The notes: generated by a model from the letters alone, not told the origin. Counted from the stretch's first letter, positions 23,360 to 36,330 are shown. The stretch is 64,000 nucleotides of DNA from Gautieria morchelliformis (GCA_015179125.1 WHVA01000195.1:62001-126000); one strand, 5' to 3'. Numbers and translations are program-made.

Positions 23360-25257
23360 ATGGCTAATACCTATCGTCCGGACACACAGGTGTGGTGGGG
23401 TAACGCTGTATTCTTTATTGCAGTCCATTTGTCGGCTCTCGTGGCCACGCTTCTGGTCTCACCATGGAGGACAACTCCAACTGCCACATTGGTGATGGTT
23501 GCCGTGTGGTATCAGATTGCCGTGGTGGGGTGCGACATCTACTCCCTTGGACTCGTCCCTGTAGACATTGAAACAGTGTTGATGGTTCCAGAATTACTAT
23601 GGGCTACCATCGTCTGTGGACGCATCGAGCATTTACTGCACGGAAGCCCTTGCGGATCGCATTGGCTCTCATGGGTGCTATGGGGTTTCAGGGTTCAATT
23701 AGAGTACGTCTTTTTGCTGGTGAGCCCACCATGAACAACATTAAAGGCCTCTAGTGGTGGGTTGTGCGCCACAGACTTCATCACAGGTTGGTTGCTACCA
23801 TAAACCCGCGGAATTTATTTGCGTCCTTACAGTAATATGACTAAGGTATACGGACGATCCCATCAATGACCCATACGCGGCCAGCAGGGGACTTGTCTTC
23901 TCCCACGTCGGGTGGATTTTTATGAAACCGAATTATCCTCGTTGGAACTTGGTAGACAAAAGCGACCTTGATCGCGACGTGGTAGTAAGGCTACAACACA
24001 AGCATTATGGTACTGCCCTTATTGTTCTGAACACAAATTGAGCCTCACCGTATGCTTTCTAGTGCCTATAGCGGTCTTCGTGTCGTTTGTTCTCCCCACA
24101 GCTGTCAGCTGTCTGTGGGGAGATCCTCTTGGAGGATTGGTATGGGGTGGCCTATTTGCACGTGTAATTAGTAGGCCTCGATCGTCAAATGCTGCTTGCG
24201 TTTTCTTATCGGCGCCAACATGTCCACAGTCTGGCATTGCGTATTTATCGTGAATTCGTTCGTTTTACGTTTATGTCCTGATGTCATTCGTGGCTCACCT
24301 TCCCCGTATTAGGCTGGCACATTGGCAAGGGCCCCAACACTTCACTGACGAAATGAGTGCCCGCGGTGATTGGGTTAGTCTAGTGGTTCCCCACCGAACG
24401 CTGTTGCTTACTGGCATTGACGAGAATAGCTGATAGCTGCCTTAACCGCGGGCGAAGGAAACCATAACTTTGTAAGAATCCACTTCTCGTCTCTCATTTT
24501 GACTCACACCCATTTAGCATGCACGTATTACGTCCACACATATATTGCTTTCCCAAGTCTCTAAACTTCGCTTCTAGCATGCATTTCCTTCTGATTATAG
24601 AAATGGGTACATCTGCGTTCATATTTTAAATGGCTGCACGCTCTGATGCCATTTCCAGGCCATTTCTCACTAATTGGGACCCCACCCGTTGGCTAATATG
24701 GACCCTGCATACATTTACATCTCTAATCCCTTCATTGCGGCGAACAGAAGAGTTAGATGTTCTCAAAGCGCGACTATATATGATTCGAACAGAGGCCACT
24801 TCGCTCTCCAATAAGAATCCTGTGGCAGCGCGTGACCTAGAACGTCGCGCACAGCTGCTTCACAGCTCCCTACCAGTCCAAGAAATCACCAAGGGAAAAC
24901 CAATTTGGGGACGAACGGAATTGGAAGACTTTGTGGTCTCCGGAATGCGTACCGTCATTCTAATTGAGGGCTATGCAGTCGATGTGACTTCGTTTATCAA
25001 AGAGCATGCGAGTGCTTCTCAATATATTTTCCGGGACTTGATCAACTAATATATTACTGTAGCCCGGGGGAGCCAGTATTCTGCAAGAGTATGCGGTATT
25101 TGCAGACAAGACACAGCGTCAGCAGCCCATTCGGGACGCCACGCAGGCCTTCCTAGGTCGATTTAACAACCATACACGAGGTGCTCGAGAAAAAATGAGA
25201 GCACTTAGAGTGGCTGTGATATCACTGCCCGCAGATGATGTGATGGAGTTCCTGTAG
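23360..25257 (+). CDS. OLE1: Acyl-CoA delta-9 desaturase with C-terminal cytochrome b5, 12 exons, 429 aa
   Basis: ER-membrane di-iron enzyme making palmitoleoyl/oleoyl-CoA; the fused cytochrome b5 passes it electrons. Exons: 23360-23529, 23592-23703, 23755-23786, 23846-24009, 24063-24170, 24230-24257, 24313-24377, 24437-24471, 24518-24520, 24578-24606, 24659-25007, 25063-25257; phases close on 430 codons. Histidine boxes: HRLWTH (63-68), HRLHH (100-104) and HNFHH (236-240). The third box is complete only if the 3-nt exon CAT (24518-24520) is used. The cytochrome b5 part is DFVVSGMRTVILIEGYAVDV with heme site HPGG (365-368) and second His near 402. HPGG forms across a GC-AG intron (donor GCGAGT at 25008). 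The 3-nt exon also has a GC donor (GCACGT). The N-terminus is shorter than usual, about 60 residues before box 1. Confidence 0.88.
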
Positions 25258-26186
25258 AGCCGGAAGTAAGGCGATCGACGTAGAACTTCCTTGAGGTCAA
25301 GTACTAAATTCTTAACGACTCTGAAGAATTAATGAAAAATTATGCAATTACGGTTTTGTGTGTGTGTATTCCTGCTATCTAGATAACATGCTCCTCGGCC
25401 ACGTAAGGCTGTTGCCATGAATGCTTAGTCTATATCGGTGTGGTTTGGAAGTTCGACTGAGAGCCGCGAGTTATGCTGTTTGACTATGAATCAGGATGTC
25501 GATTTATAAGCGGGCAGTCTATGATGGATAACGTGGCTCAGAGTAATATCTCCCCTGCTCGGGCAGCCCTTTCGACGGGGTAAGAGCTGTGGACGTGGAC
25601 GTGAACAAATTGTCGATTTTAGGGCCGTGTGCGAGTATCTCCCCGTTGAGGGTAAGTTCTTCCTGCAAATCATGTCCACGTTCAAGTTTGTCATGCGTCT
25701 GACCGACAGTAGGTTCGCCTGCAATTTGGGCGCATATATGATGTCAGTCAGGTTATGGGTGCGTCAGGAAGACCAAACTACGGGTGAGACATGATGTCAA
25801 CATGAATTGTACCTGTATGGGCAACTCCCTGAGCCTGTGGAATATCATGCAGTCTGGTGGAGAGGGATCAAAAGTATGAATAGACTGCACTACAGTGCCC
25901 GACACACCTTTCCATCACCTCAAGGTGGGACCAAATAATTTACCTTTTTGCCTGTGCTTGCATCTTAGGCGTGAAAGTAGCTAAATGCTCCGTTCACACC
26001 AATTTTTGTAATTAAGTGTCTGCTGCCTTTGGGGAAATTTCTGAATCAGTATAGCAAGAAACCATGGACAAGCACACGCACTCAGCAGCAGTGTGCACTC
26101 ATTATCTCTCAATTCAAGGAGGCCAGAGACTCTGAGAAGAAAAGGGTTAAATGCGGCAGGCTGCCTTCACTGTTACATAAGATGTA

Positions 26187-26217
<31 letters not shown>

Positions 26218-26261
26218 AACTGTTATATTAGAGCTATTGGGGATGTCATGAAGGCTTCAGA
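25258..26261. other. Spacer, no recognised gene
   Basis: Lies between the desaturase and the Gypsy relic. Short open frames only. It includes the AAAT microsatellite at 26186-26217, and the outer end of the relic may extend into it. Confidence 0.4.
26186..26217. repeat. (TAAA)n microsatellite
   Basis: About eight uninterrupted TAAA units, just downstream (on the minus strand) of the relic Gypsy chromodomain. Confidence 0.9.
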
Positions 26262-28640
26262 GACAGACAATAAACATGTAGAAGCTGTTATGGTGCTTCC
26301 TGGAGCCCCATACCCTTCCAATTTCACAAGGAACAGGAGTCTGCCCCTCATGAACCAGCTGTCGAGGATCAGTTCCACCACATAATGCTCTTCCCCATCA
26401 ACAATCTCCAGTGGAGGCGGCGGATGAGCCTGCCAACCTGGAATTGTGTAAATAACCTGTGTATCTACATGTACAATAGTTATTACATAATCCCAGTGGG
26501 CCCCTTAGGGACCCACTGTATAGTTTATGCGTGGGAACCGGCCGGCGGTCTCCATCACATCGTACTCTTACCTGTCACTACGTAGCATTCAGAATACCAC
26601 TCATTGGTCAAGTTCTGTAGTGCCCTTGTGATACAAGGTCATAAGATCGACATCCTTTACAAATTGGGTCTTCTGGTGCAAATCAAATTCACCATGTTGA
26701 AGACCGGGTGGAGGTGGGACATGGATGTTGGAAGGTCGGGATGATACATGTTCTGGCTGACCCTCCACATCACTGCAAAGGGGCCAAGGTAGCAGCGGGT
26801 GAGCTTCTGCAAGGGTGCATAGGGCAGATGTCACTTGCATCCAAGTACACTTTGTCTCTGACTTGGTACTCCTGCACTGGAACTTAGCATTGGTTGTAGT
26901 ACCATGCCATGTCATCCTTTGCCTCTGCAAGGGTCAAGTCCATGTGGTCTTGGAACTCATTGACTGTCTCCAGGTGGGACTCCACCTGGCACAGCTTGAA
27001 GCCCATTTGCAGGTGTCATCCTGCAGATGGTAGGCCATAGTGGCTGCTAGCTTTCTTCTGAGCAGGTCATACAGCTCCTGTGTCAGTTCTGCAATGAACT
27101 GCAGACCTCGGCAGATGACCTCTCTTGGAAGTCTGTGCAGCTTCCAGACATGCATGAGGAACAGGTGGGCTGCCCTGAGGGCCTTGATCATTGTGTGCAC
27201 CGGAATAAAATGAGACACCTTGCTCACTGAGTCCATGATGTTCATGATCACATCGTAGCCATGAGACTCCAGAAGTTTGACTATGAAGTTGACACTGATG
27301 GTGTCCCAGTTATAGGGAGCAGGACTAGCTCTCTGATGGCTGGGTGGTGCTCTGCTTTGGTCTGGAGGCAGAGTTCACGTGTCTTCACGTACTGACCTAT
27401 GTAGCAATGCATCTGGAATATAGACTTTACCCTGGAAGTGGAGCAGGCTGTTGTGTTCCGACCACTCCACCACCCATACTGACCTCAAGTGACCCTTCTG
27501 TAGCTCTTCCACCACCTTCATCACTGACTCCTACCTTCTCTTCATTGTGGAACTCCCTCCAGATGTCTTACAGCACTCCTGCTTTCACTCTGACAGCAGA
27601 CACTCCTTTGAGGGAACAGATCGTGAAGAACATTGGGTGGAGAAGCGTCATATCAGTGTTGTCTCTACTTCTGCCCCTGTGCTCTGTGCAGCAGGATAGA
27701 ATTTCAGGTTTGCATGTGGAGTGGTCAGGGAGGTGGTGGAGCATGAAGTTGAACCAGGACAGGTGTAGAGACCACCATGCCTGCTGTTGGTTCAACTTTT
27801 TGGATGTATGGAAGTACTCAAGGTTTTTGTGGTCCATCCAGATCTCAAACTGGCATGGAGCACCCTCAAGGAAATGCCACCACTCCTCCAGCACCCAGAT
27901 GATCACCAACATCTCCTTGTTGTGGATCTTGTAGTTCCACTCAATAGGACTGATGCTCTTGGAGAAGAAGGTGATCAGGTGCCATTTTCTGCCAACTTCT
28001 GACAACTGTTGAGACAGGACCACTCCAGTGGCTGCATTGGAAGAGTGGGAGTCATCAGGAAAGATGAGGACCAGGGCAGAGGTGATCAGCTCCTTCAGTT
28101 TGTCAAAGGAAGCCTGTTCTGACTCTTGCCACTACCATCAACATCTCTCTTGGTGAGGTTGAAGAGGGTGCGGGCATGGTGGGAGAAGTCCCTGATGAAC
28201 CACTGGTAGAGTTGATGAACCTGATGAAGGATTGGACCTCCTTCTTGTTCCATGGTAGGTCATTCCACTACACTGGAAACCTTGACCAGGTCCGTCTCCA
28301 GCATCCCTTCTGAAATGATCACCCCAAGGTACTGTATCTGTGTTGTCTCAAAATCACACTTCTCCAGCTTGAGACACAGGTTGTACTCTCGGAGACATTC
28401 CAGCACCCTTCACATGATTTTCTGATGTTCTGACAACATCTTGGTGAAGATGAGGACACTGTTGAGGGTGCAGACAACTCCTTCCGCTATCATGTCACAG
28501 AAGATGTCATTCATCATCATCTGGAATGTGGCGGGACTGTTCATAAGGCTAAAGAGCATCATCACATGCGTCTCGAAGAGTCCGCGGTTGGTGCGGAACG
28601 CGGCATACCCCTCGGTCATCATCTTGGCGTGTTTAGTAAT
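26262..28640 (-). pseudogene. Old Gypsy (Ty3, chromodomain) pol relic
   Basis: Minus-strand pieces in order: reverse transcriptase AAFRTNRGLFETHVMM and PATFQMMMNDIF, with the catalytic YLDD replaced by CTLN; thumb LCLKLEKCDFETTQIQYLGV; RNase H ITFFSKSISPIEWNY and MLVIIWVLEEWW; integrase SHFIPVHTMIKALRAAHLFL; and a chromodomain beginning EEHYVVELILDSWFMRGRL. Frames change repeatedly and stops are frequent. CpG is scarce and TpG/CpA and Met codons are over-represented, as expected after long methylation. A solo LTR of another Gypsy lies between integrase and chromodomain. No LTR of its own was recognised. Confidence 0.85.
26447..26661 (+). mobile_element. Solo LTR of the Gypsy family seen at 55.7 and 59.1 kb (215 bp)
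   Basis: Starts TGTAAATAACCTG and ends CATCCTTTACA, with a perfect 5-bp duplication AATTG (26442-26446 and 26662-26666). It is closely similar along its length to the LTR at 55723-55937 (reverse strand) and more distantly to 59121-59332. Removing it rejoins the older Gypsy frame across KTQFPGWQAH. Confidence 0.9.
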
Positions 28641-28978
28641 ATATCATTATTTTGTTTGCACTGACGGCATTCTAGACCAAAAACGTATCAAGGCTCTTCT
28701 CCATCGCCATCCAGGTAACTTTCCCCTGGTTTTTCATGCCAGTTGTGAAACTGACATCTTGCCACCTTTCAGCCAACAACATCTTCATCGAGATGGAACC
28801 TCATATTCTCAAAGTGCAGTAGATGCTGATCCTGGGACTTTCATAGAGGTTTTCGTCTGCTATTCTATTCTTTCCTTATGTATTCTGTTTTCTAGTGAAT
28901 TCACCGGCTTACAGTGAGCTGGAAACAACAAGGAGGCTATTTGAACAATAATGTCCTATTTCATAGATGAAATTGGAA
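28641..28978. other. Short unresolved stretch with splice-like signals
   Basis: On the plus strand an open segment QKRIKALLHRHP, a GTAACT...TTTCAG interval and then NNIFIEMEPHILKVQ before a stop look like two spliced exons. I recognise no family. It could be the end of a disrupted gene or chance. Confidence 0.25.
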
Positions 28979-31900
28979 TTAATCCGCGGAACCTGCAGCC
29001 TGGTTCGCAGCTTCCTCAAGCTCCGTAAACGTCCCACTGTGGAGACACATGTTACGAAACGCTGGAAGATCCCATTAGCATTGCATCTCGAGTAGTCAAA
29101 TGTACCCTTACCACCGCCCTCCTTCTGAATGAGGTTGACTGGCGTATCAAATTCGACAATACGACCATTGTCAAGGACAATAAGCCGGTCGTACTGGGGA
29201 GATTGGTCAACAATATGATCAGTTTTTTTGTTTGTTTTTGTGATGACAAGCGGACGTACATCGATCACGGTTCGAAGTCTGTGAGCAACTGCGAGGATTA
29301 AGTCGTAAGCTCACTCGGATATGATTCGAACAAACTTACCGGTAATCAAGAGGGAATTTCTGACTAGAGATGGCCATCAGGTTCGTAAGGCTCAGAGATC
29401 ACCCAACTACTTACATTCTTCTCTAATCGTTTTCTGGATTTTGGCGTCGGTAACATAGTCAATTGAACTCGTCGCCTCATCGAGAATAATGATAGAGCTC
29501 TGTCGAAGTAAAGCTCGTGCCATGGTGAGCAGTTGACGTTGACCCTGGCTGAAATTAGATCCTCCAGCGGAGACTTGAGTATGAAGAGAAATGGTGCCCT
29601 GTTTATCATCTTGCTGGGTGGCTGTTGGTGAACCTGTGGAAGAAGATGCGACGGTTTCATCTCGTTCCACGTCGTGGATTGATGAGGCACGGGAGACCTC
29701 TCTAGACGACGGCCGGGAAGTACGCGCGTTTTCGGACAGGAGGTGAACGCGATACAGGGCATCCATGCATTCCTCGTCGCTGAAATCACCAAAGGGATCA
29801 ATATTGTCCCTTGAAATCGATAAGTAACTTGTGAATGCTCATTATCGTCAATAGCCACCTTATAGTGCCTGAAAATAAGACAGCATCCTGCGCAACAAAT
29901 GTCTGGAAAGACTGAGAGACCGTGGGCATGTGGCAGTACTAGGGCTCACCAAACGCGATCGTAGATCGTGCAAGCCTATTGTTGAAATATCAATGCCATC
30001 AATCATGATGGAACCATTCGAGGGGTCGGTCTACAGAAACTTGTGTAATTTGGTTTCAAATGAAGGAACCTCACTTACGAAACGCAGGATGCTCATTGCC
30101 AACGTAGATTTGCCACTTCCTATAGAACGAATCAGCGACAGGGCGTGAATGCAGATATATATCCACCTGTTCGTCCTAGAAGTCCGATCCGCTCGCGTGC
30201 CTTCAGAGTGAACGAGACGCCGTGAAGAACTGGTGGGAGGTCTGCAGCGTACCGCTGTGTGCAAAGTTCAGCACAAAAGCCTATGTAACAACCCCGAATG
30301 ACGCGTACAATCACTAAATCTTCGACAACGACGAGAGAATCATTGTCTGCACTAGATGGCCAATAGGCCGGAGGGCGGGAAGATTCAATCAGAAGTGGCG
30401 GTTCTTGAGGAAGATCTAAGTACTCCACAACTCTCTCGACAGAGCTGCGGCCCTGGATAAGTGCACAACAGGGGTCAACCAAGCAAGCGATCCGCTTACT
30501 TTAAGTTAAGTTCGAGCTGTGTCCAAAATCTGCAAGATAGTTAACGGTTGAGAATTATGTCTAGTGTCAACGAATAATCCAAGGTCACCTGCACGTCCAG
30601 TAAACCTACATGCAGTGCTACGTGAGAAATTGAGCTTCAAGAAAATAAAAGCTCCAAACCGCAGAAGTAAACCCCATTGCCGAAGTAATGGTTACACCGG
30701 CAAGGCCTATTACAATATTGGTTAGAGTCCCAATGTCTTAGCAAAGGGTGCTGACCGGCTCCGATGGTGCCAGAAAGAGCGAGAAGTGTAGTGGACAATA
30801 CGGCAAGTCCCCCTAAGGCGTCAAAGCGCACTAATAACCATCTGGGACGAAGGCGTCTATAAGCGAGCCATCCTTAGGATGCGAAATCAACCTGACCTAT
30901 TAGTCATCCAGAACACTTGTAGTCGATCAATCAATTGGAATATCCACTCTCGGTCTAAAGTACGCACGATACCAGATCTGCAGACGTTTGAGCGGCAAAC
31001 TAGTATATTTTGACTTCGCGCACCTTCGTCGTGCCATCAATTTTGCTGTGAAGGTTGTCCAGGAATCGTCTCTCGGACGCGAATGCCCTTACTGTAACCT
31101 AGGTAACAAGGAGCTATTAGTAACCCGCAACCGGAGAACAGAACACAGAGACACTGACTATGCCTGATAGTAGCTCAGAAAAGTTTGAGAAAATGGGCGA
31201 GCGGGAGTTAGATTCCATGCGTCGCAAGTCCCGGCCAGTGTTCCTGTTGGTGACCACCTTATAGTACCTCCATCAATGTCTACAGCGGACGCACTCACAA
31301 GTAACCGAGGCCAAGTTGATAATAAACATACCCGATCACTACGGCCGGAAAGATGAATGGCGGAGAAAAGAATATTACAGTTACTACTGAGGCGAAAAGG
31401 GTTGCCATAGATGCATTGACCGACTGGAGGGACGAGCCGAGAGACGTATCAACAGTTTCAATATCCTTGCTGAAGCGGTTCAACATGCGTCCTGACAGTC
31501 GAGGTGAGTATATCAACATCAGTTGAACAAATATGCTACCTGTGGGGGTGGAGTCATGCCAGCGCATCGTTGCACGTACAACGGCAACCAAGAGCTGTCT
31601 GAACAACAATTTAGATGCTCGTAAACCACCCGAATATTGGACGGCGACGTTGAGAATGCTAATTGCTACAGCGCCAAAACTAATGGAGGCGTAGATGGCG
31701 ACATAAAATAATGGGTGATCGTTCGCAGATGGAAGCCGTGAGGATGTGACGGTGTTTGACAACGAGAAATTCTGGAAAGCATTGCTGATATGTGCTGAGG
31801 AATGTAGCGGAATTTCCCCTTCCCCGTCGGAAATTGACGGCGAATAGAAGAGGTGGGCTATTGCAGAATGATTGTAGGCCTGCAACATACGCATCAGACA

Positions 31901-34900
31901 GGATCATGGTATCGTGTGATCATTGGCTTACTTCACCCCACTGCTTTATCCATAGCTTCTCTGTGACACCAAGTAGCTGGTGTATGCAAATAAAGATTGC
32001 AAGGATCGCCCAAGTCCAATAAGAGGACGCCTTCATGTATGTTTGATAGATGCGCCACTTGACGCTGCCCGTTTCTCGTGCCTCGGCTTTGACTATTTGG
32101 CGGGGCTTTTTCTCCAGATCGGCACCCCGGGCGTCTGAAGGCTTGTCGGGTGGAGTTTCGCGGCCCTGGAGTTGATGCTCAAGCGAAGAATCTTTGGTGA
32201 TGGCCTCCAATGTGCCTTGCCTGCGCAACTCCTCAGTTGTGCCCTGAACATCGATCCGCCCATCAAGCATGCGAACTAAGTAATAGGCTCCCGGTAGCAC
32301 AAGCTCCACATTGTGTGTTACAAGGACCTAAAAGGTATAAAAAACCGCAATCGCCCTGAATAGCTGACACTCACAATAGTGCGATTTTCCAGAAGGGGAC
32401 CCTTCAACAACCGCTCGTACAGAAACAACGCTGTGTGGCTATCCTATTTTACAACTTAGTACTTCTTCGATATGTAGAAAATAAGAACGTACAACGGCAC
32501 TCAAGGGGTCATCAAGAAGAACACATCTGCTTCGTGCATAGACAGCCCTCGCGAGGGCAACCCTTGCCTTTTGTCCACCAGAGAGCGAGATCCCCCTGGA
32601 TCCCACCTCTGTCAAGTCCCCATCTTCAAAAATGGCCAAATCAGGCTTCAGTGCGCAGCTTTCTAATACAGCTTCGTAACGTTGCTCCTCGTACGGAGTG
32701 CCGAAAAGGATGTTATCTCGGATCGACTGGTGTTGTAAGAACGGCGCTTGTGCTGCATAAGATACGCCTGCGAGCCCATCCTGGTCAACATGCTTCGGAT
32801 ACTTAGGCAGAAACAGTTTTCCATCTCCCGGCAGCATGGTCATCTCGCCAAGAAGGGCCATCTATACGAGTCAGTTGTCAGTTGCAGAGTCGGCAAGGGT
32901 GAAGTTTAGCAGCTCACTCACTAGTAAGGCAGTTTTGCCAGATGCAGCTACAACACGTCAGTTATCTCTCCAAGTATAACCAACTTCGTTGTACATACTT
33001 GGGCCGGTGACTACTGTCAGCTGCCTGTCGGGGAATATAACACTGATGTCCCTCAGCTCAAATTGGTGGTCTGCTCCTTCCTGGCTGGTGACTGATAAGC
33101 TGTCCCCTGGAACTGGTTCTGACTCAACGACTGAAGCCGTAGACTTGGATAACGTCTCAGGAACCGATGATGGCCCTTTACTTTTACCTGCCTCGACAGC
33201 GTTCCACTTGAAAGATGCGTGTTCCAAGCCCAGTCGAAGGTCATCAACAGCTTCAAAGCGGAGGATACTGCCTCGCTTCAAGCTCGAGACTTCAGCATCA
33301 ACCTCATCCTCCGAGAGAAATGTGGCAATGCGGTCTATAGCCACGCCGCTCTTGACAAAGTCGTCACGTCAGTAATGTCAGACGATAAAAAGATGAAACG
33401 CAGGCCAGACTTCTAGTATCTGGACAATCCATGTCGGAAGCGAGTTCAGTGGCGCCCTGCACATGTACCTTTCTATCAGGTGATACACTTGCCTTAAATT
33501 GAGCAAGACATACCGTAACATGTTGAATAGCGCAATCGCCTAACATGATCATGAGTATAATGGCAATGTAAAGGTGAGCGAATTCAATGACCGTAAATGC
33601 CACAGATATTGTCAACTCATGCCCTGATAGGATGAAGGTGAGAAAGGATAATACGGATATTAAAATGGGTGCTGTCGTCCACAGTGCTGAAAACATGATC
33701 TGGTTGATTCGTCCTTACAAAACGTGAGCAACTCGTGACGCCGTACACTCTTAGCTGGTGACATACCCTTCACAAGCCAACCGAGTTCAAATTTCCGTGC
33801 ATCGAGAACGCGGTCGATCCAACGATTCTCCCAGCCATAAAACTTCACAAGTTTAACCTATATCAATGGTTTGATCAACTTTTCTAATGGACCGCAAGAA
33901 GTAAATTGAATGTCTTACTTACAGAATTGAGCAATTCGTTCACGATGTTCATCCTTTTGTCTCGCGCACTTAGTGTTCCCTTCTGGAGACGGATGGCCTG
34001 TTCCAAAGGGATCAGTGATACGAATGCCGAGAACGAGAGCGTTCACTCGCCCGTTTCGCCAGGACTGAGTTTAAAGGGGCCACCAGCGCCATGCAGAGAA
34101 AACCTGCAAAAGCAGACAGACCCAGAAGTCTAGCGCAATCATTGAGAACCACTTCGCGGCATCAAGGGAAATGACACACTGATACAAAAATACACACGCT
34201 ATAATGATTTCGAAAGGTGCGCCCTAAAAGCATATCTCATATCAAAACTGTATCCCCTTAGATGCACACGGAATGCAGGAAAGCTTACGTATATAAAGTA
34301 TACGGCATTAACAGTGTGCGAGATTCGATTCGCATCACCACTCATCAGTTGAACAATCTTGCCTACATCCGCTCCTGATGTGTTTTTTGTACCGCCCTTT
34401 GCGTCCTTGTTCTTTGACTTCTTATCAACGTTTGACCGAGTCTCCGAGATCTTCGATTTCGAATTTGGGGTTGACATAGTTTTGTCGTCTTGCCTCTCCT
34501 GTTCCCCGTCCTTTTTGTCAACGATACCAGAATAATCCTTTCGAACCAATGCCTTGGCGTAAATGCTCGCCATGAGTTCGCTGCGTATTCGTGTTCCCGC
34601 TCGTCGACCATGCCAAAGATGGAGAAGATCGGCTTCAGCCTTGCAAAGGACCGAAAGGAACGCCAGGAACGCATAAATGTACCCTCGCGCTCTAGCCTCA
34701 GAATCGTTTTCGTTGGCCGGATCCAGCGAATCAAGGATGCGCCTGTAATGGATGTCAGTGGTAATATTTTACGTCTGTGCAGAAGTCGACTAACTTTAGG
34801 AAAAACGGACCAGCATAATTGAATACGACACTGACAAACGTCAAAACGAAGTCGAGGCTTTAGATAAGTTAGACTAGAGGTACTGAAAAGAGATCGCGGG

Positions 34901-35923
34901 ATAGGCCTACACCAGATCCATCGCATTCACAGCCCAAAGACGACGTACGAGAGTCTTGCGACTACAATGTAATTTTAAGAAGCACACAATTTTCGTCTAG
35001 AGATCAAACACACGTTGTCGTGGAAAACTTCATATAGAGCGGCTTCGATTGCATCGTGGGCGATAATTCCCAAACGTCCGGTTCGTTCAGGGTTTCATTC
35101 GTTCCCTATCAGTAACCTGGTCAGACATGAAGCGCACACTTGTGAACCATCGTCAAATACCTTTCTAATCAAGGGATGTACCCATTCAAATGATATCCAT
35201 CCCCATAAAGACGTATAGTCTTCTCGGCCCTGACAAACATTGAAGGCTTCGTTACCGGGGCAGACAAAGAGATAAACATACAATATTGTCCTCAATGGCC
35301 TTATTTCTCTGAATGTTTAACGGCATGCACAAAACAATTAAGAGCAGAGCCAAGACTGCGACCAAATTCGCCGAGGTCCCTGCTACGCTCCAGCCATTCA
35401 CAGGTACGCCAAGCGTATCGCGGTCATACCAGATAACTTCAAAACGAAAGACACCGGTCACCAGCTGGACGGCATAGAGTGACAATAAGCCGTAGGGGGG
35501 TGTCAATGTTGGTCGAACAGCAGGTATGACTGCCGCAGGTAGCCAAGATAGTAAGCTCAGGAATGGCGAGACGAACTGATAATCTGGAATCCCCTTGGCC
35601 ACGGCAAGCCGATAACTTGCGATAGTTAGCCAGCATATGGTTTCGGCCAGAGCGAGGCCGGATAAACACATCGATCGCCATAAAGGCGGTTTAGGGTTGG
35701 AAGCGGCCTGTTCACCCACAGGGTGGTGTGAGTCTGCCTCAGCGAGCGCCACAGCTTCCGCAAGAGGCAGAAACGGCGTTAAAACACTCTTCAAAACAAC
35801 GGGAAGCTTCGGGCATATTGGTAAGTAAAAGCATAAGACGATGGATATGACGATGAACGGCGGGAATGACTTGAGGTAGGAACGAGTGCAAGGATCCGAC
35901 CAAGATAACTCAGAACACGACAT
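28979..35923 (-). CDS. ABCC-type full ABC exporter (multi-exon)
   Basis: Full-length fungal ABCC pump: N-terminal membrane segment, then two membrane-plus-nucleotide-binding halves; likely exports conjugates or toxins across plasma or vacuolar membrane. Minus-strand order: N-terminal helices from [10 protein letters not shown] (35923); linker [18 protein letters not shown]; first membrane domain with [20 protein letters not shown]; first NBD with [36 protein letters not shown] and LLDDPLSAV; second membrane domain with [16 protein letters not shown]; second NBD with GLLGRTGSGKST split by an intron, signature FSQGQRQL, Walker [13 protein letters not shown] and H-loop AHRLRTVID. It ends [21 protein letters not shown] at 28979-28981. 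Many introns of about 50 bp; I checked splice phase at the Walker A, H-loop and C-terminal junctions. All ATPase motifs look intact. Family members are about 1400-1500 aa. Confidence 0.9.
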
Positions 35924-36196
35924 GATTGAGCGACAGATGAAAGACTCGAAGTTTTATACAGCCGATTGTTGCGATATGGAGTCATAATAATAGCAGGGTA
36001 TAGCATCTATTTGTAATTCACTTAGCCGCAAACACGTGTGGTCAGGCGCCAGTGAGAATGGACCCGGGTCCAGGGAGGTGGCACCGGGTGGGAGCCGAGG
36101 GCCTAGTCGATTAGTCGAACATTTTTTCTGTGTTCCCGGTGACCCGAACACATTTCCGCGCGACCACCAGGTTACTTGTGGGTTACTCAGTCGTGA

Positions 36197-36330
36197 CAGA
36201 TTGGGTGAGTAAAGTGAAAAGAAGAAGCTCGAAGCCTTTATGGCTATCGAGCGCGAGATATGTGAGAAGGACGCGAAGGAGAAGTAGGCAATGGAAGGTG
36301 GGGATTATATAGCATTGGAACAATAGAAAA
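36197..36330. repeat. Repeat shared with 50194-50301
   Basis: Both copies contain GTGAAAAGAAGAAGCTCGAAG, GAAGGACGCGA (or GGACACGA) and GGATTATATAGCAT or GAGATTATATAGTACC, and end GGAACAATAGAAA, in the same orientation. This copy has about 20 extra bases in its middle. The two copies bracket the homeodomain gene region, 14 kb apart. The nature of the repeat is unknown. Confidence 0.7.

Noticed and set aside
23333..23734. Intronless 133-codon protein at the start of the desaturase
   Set aside because: The frame runs through an intron. The spliced product restores HRLWTH and the desaturase fold.
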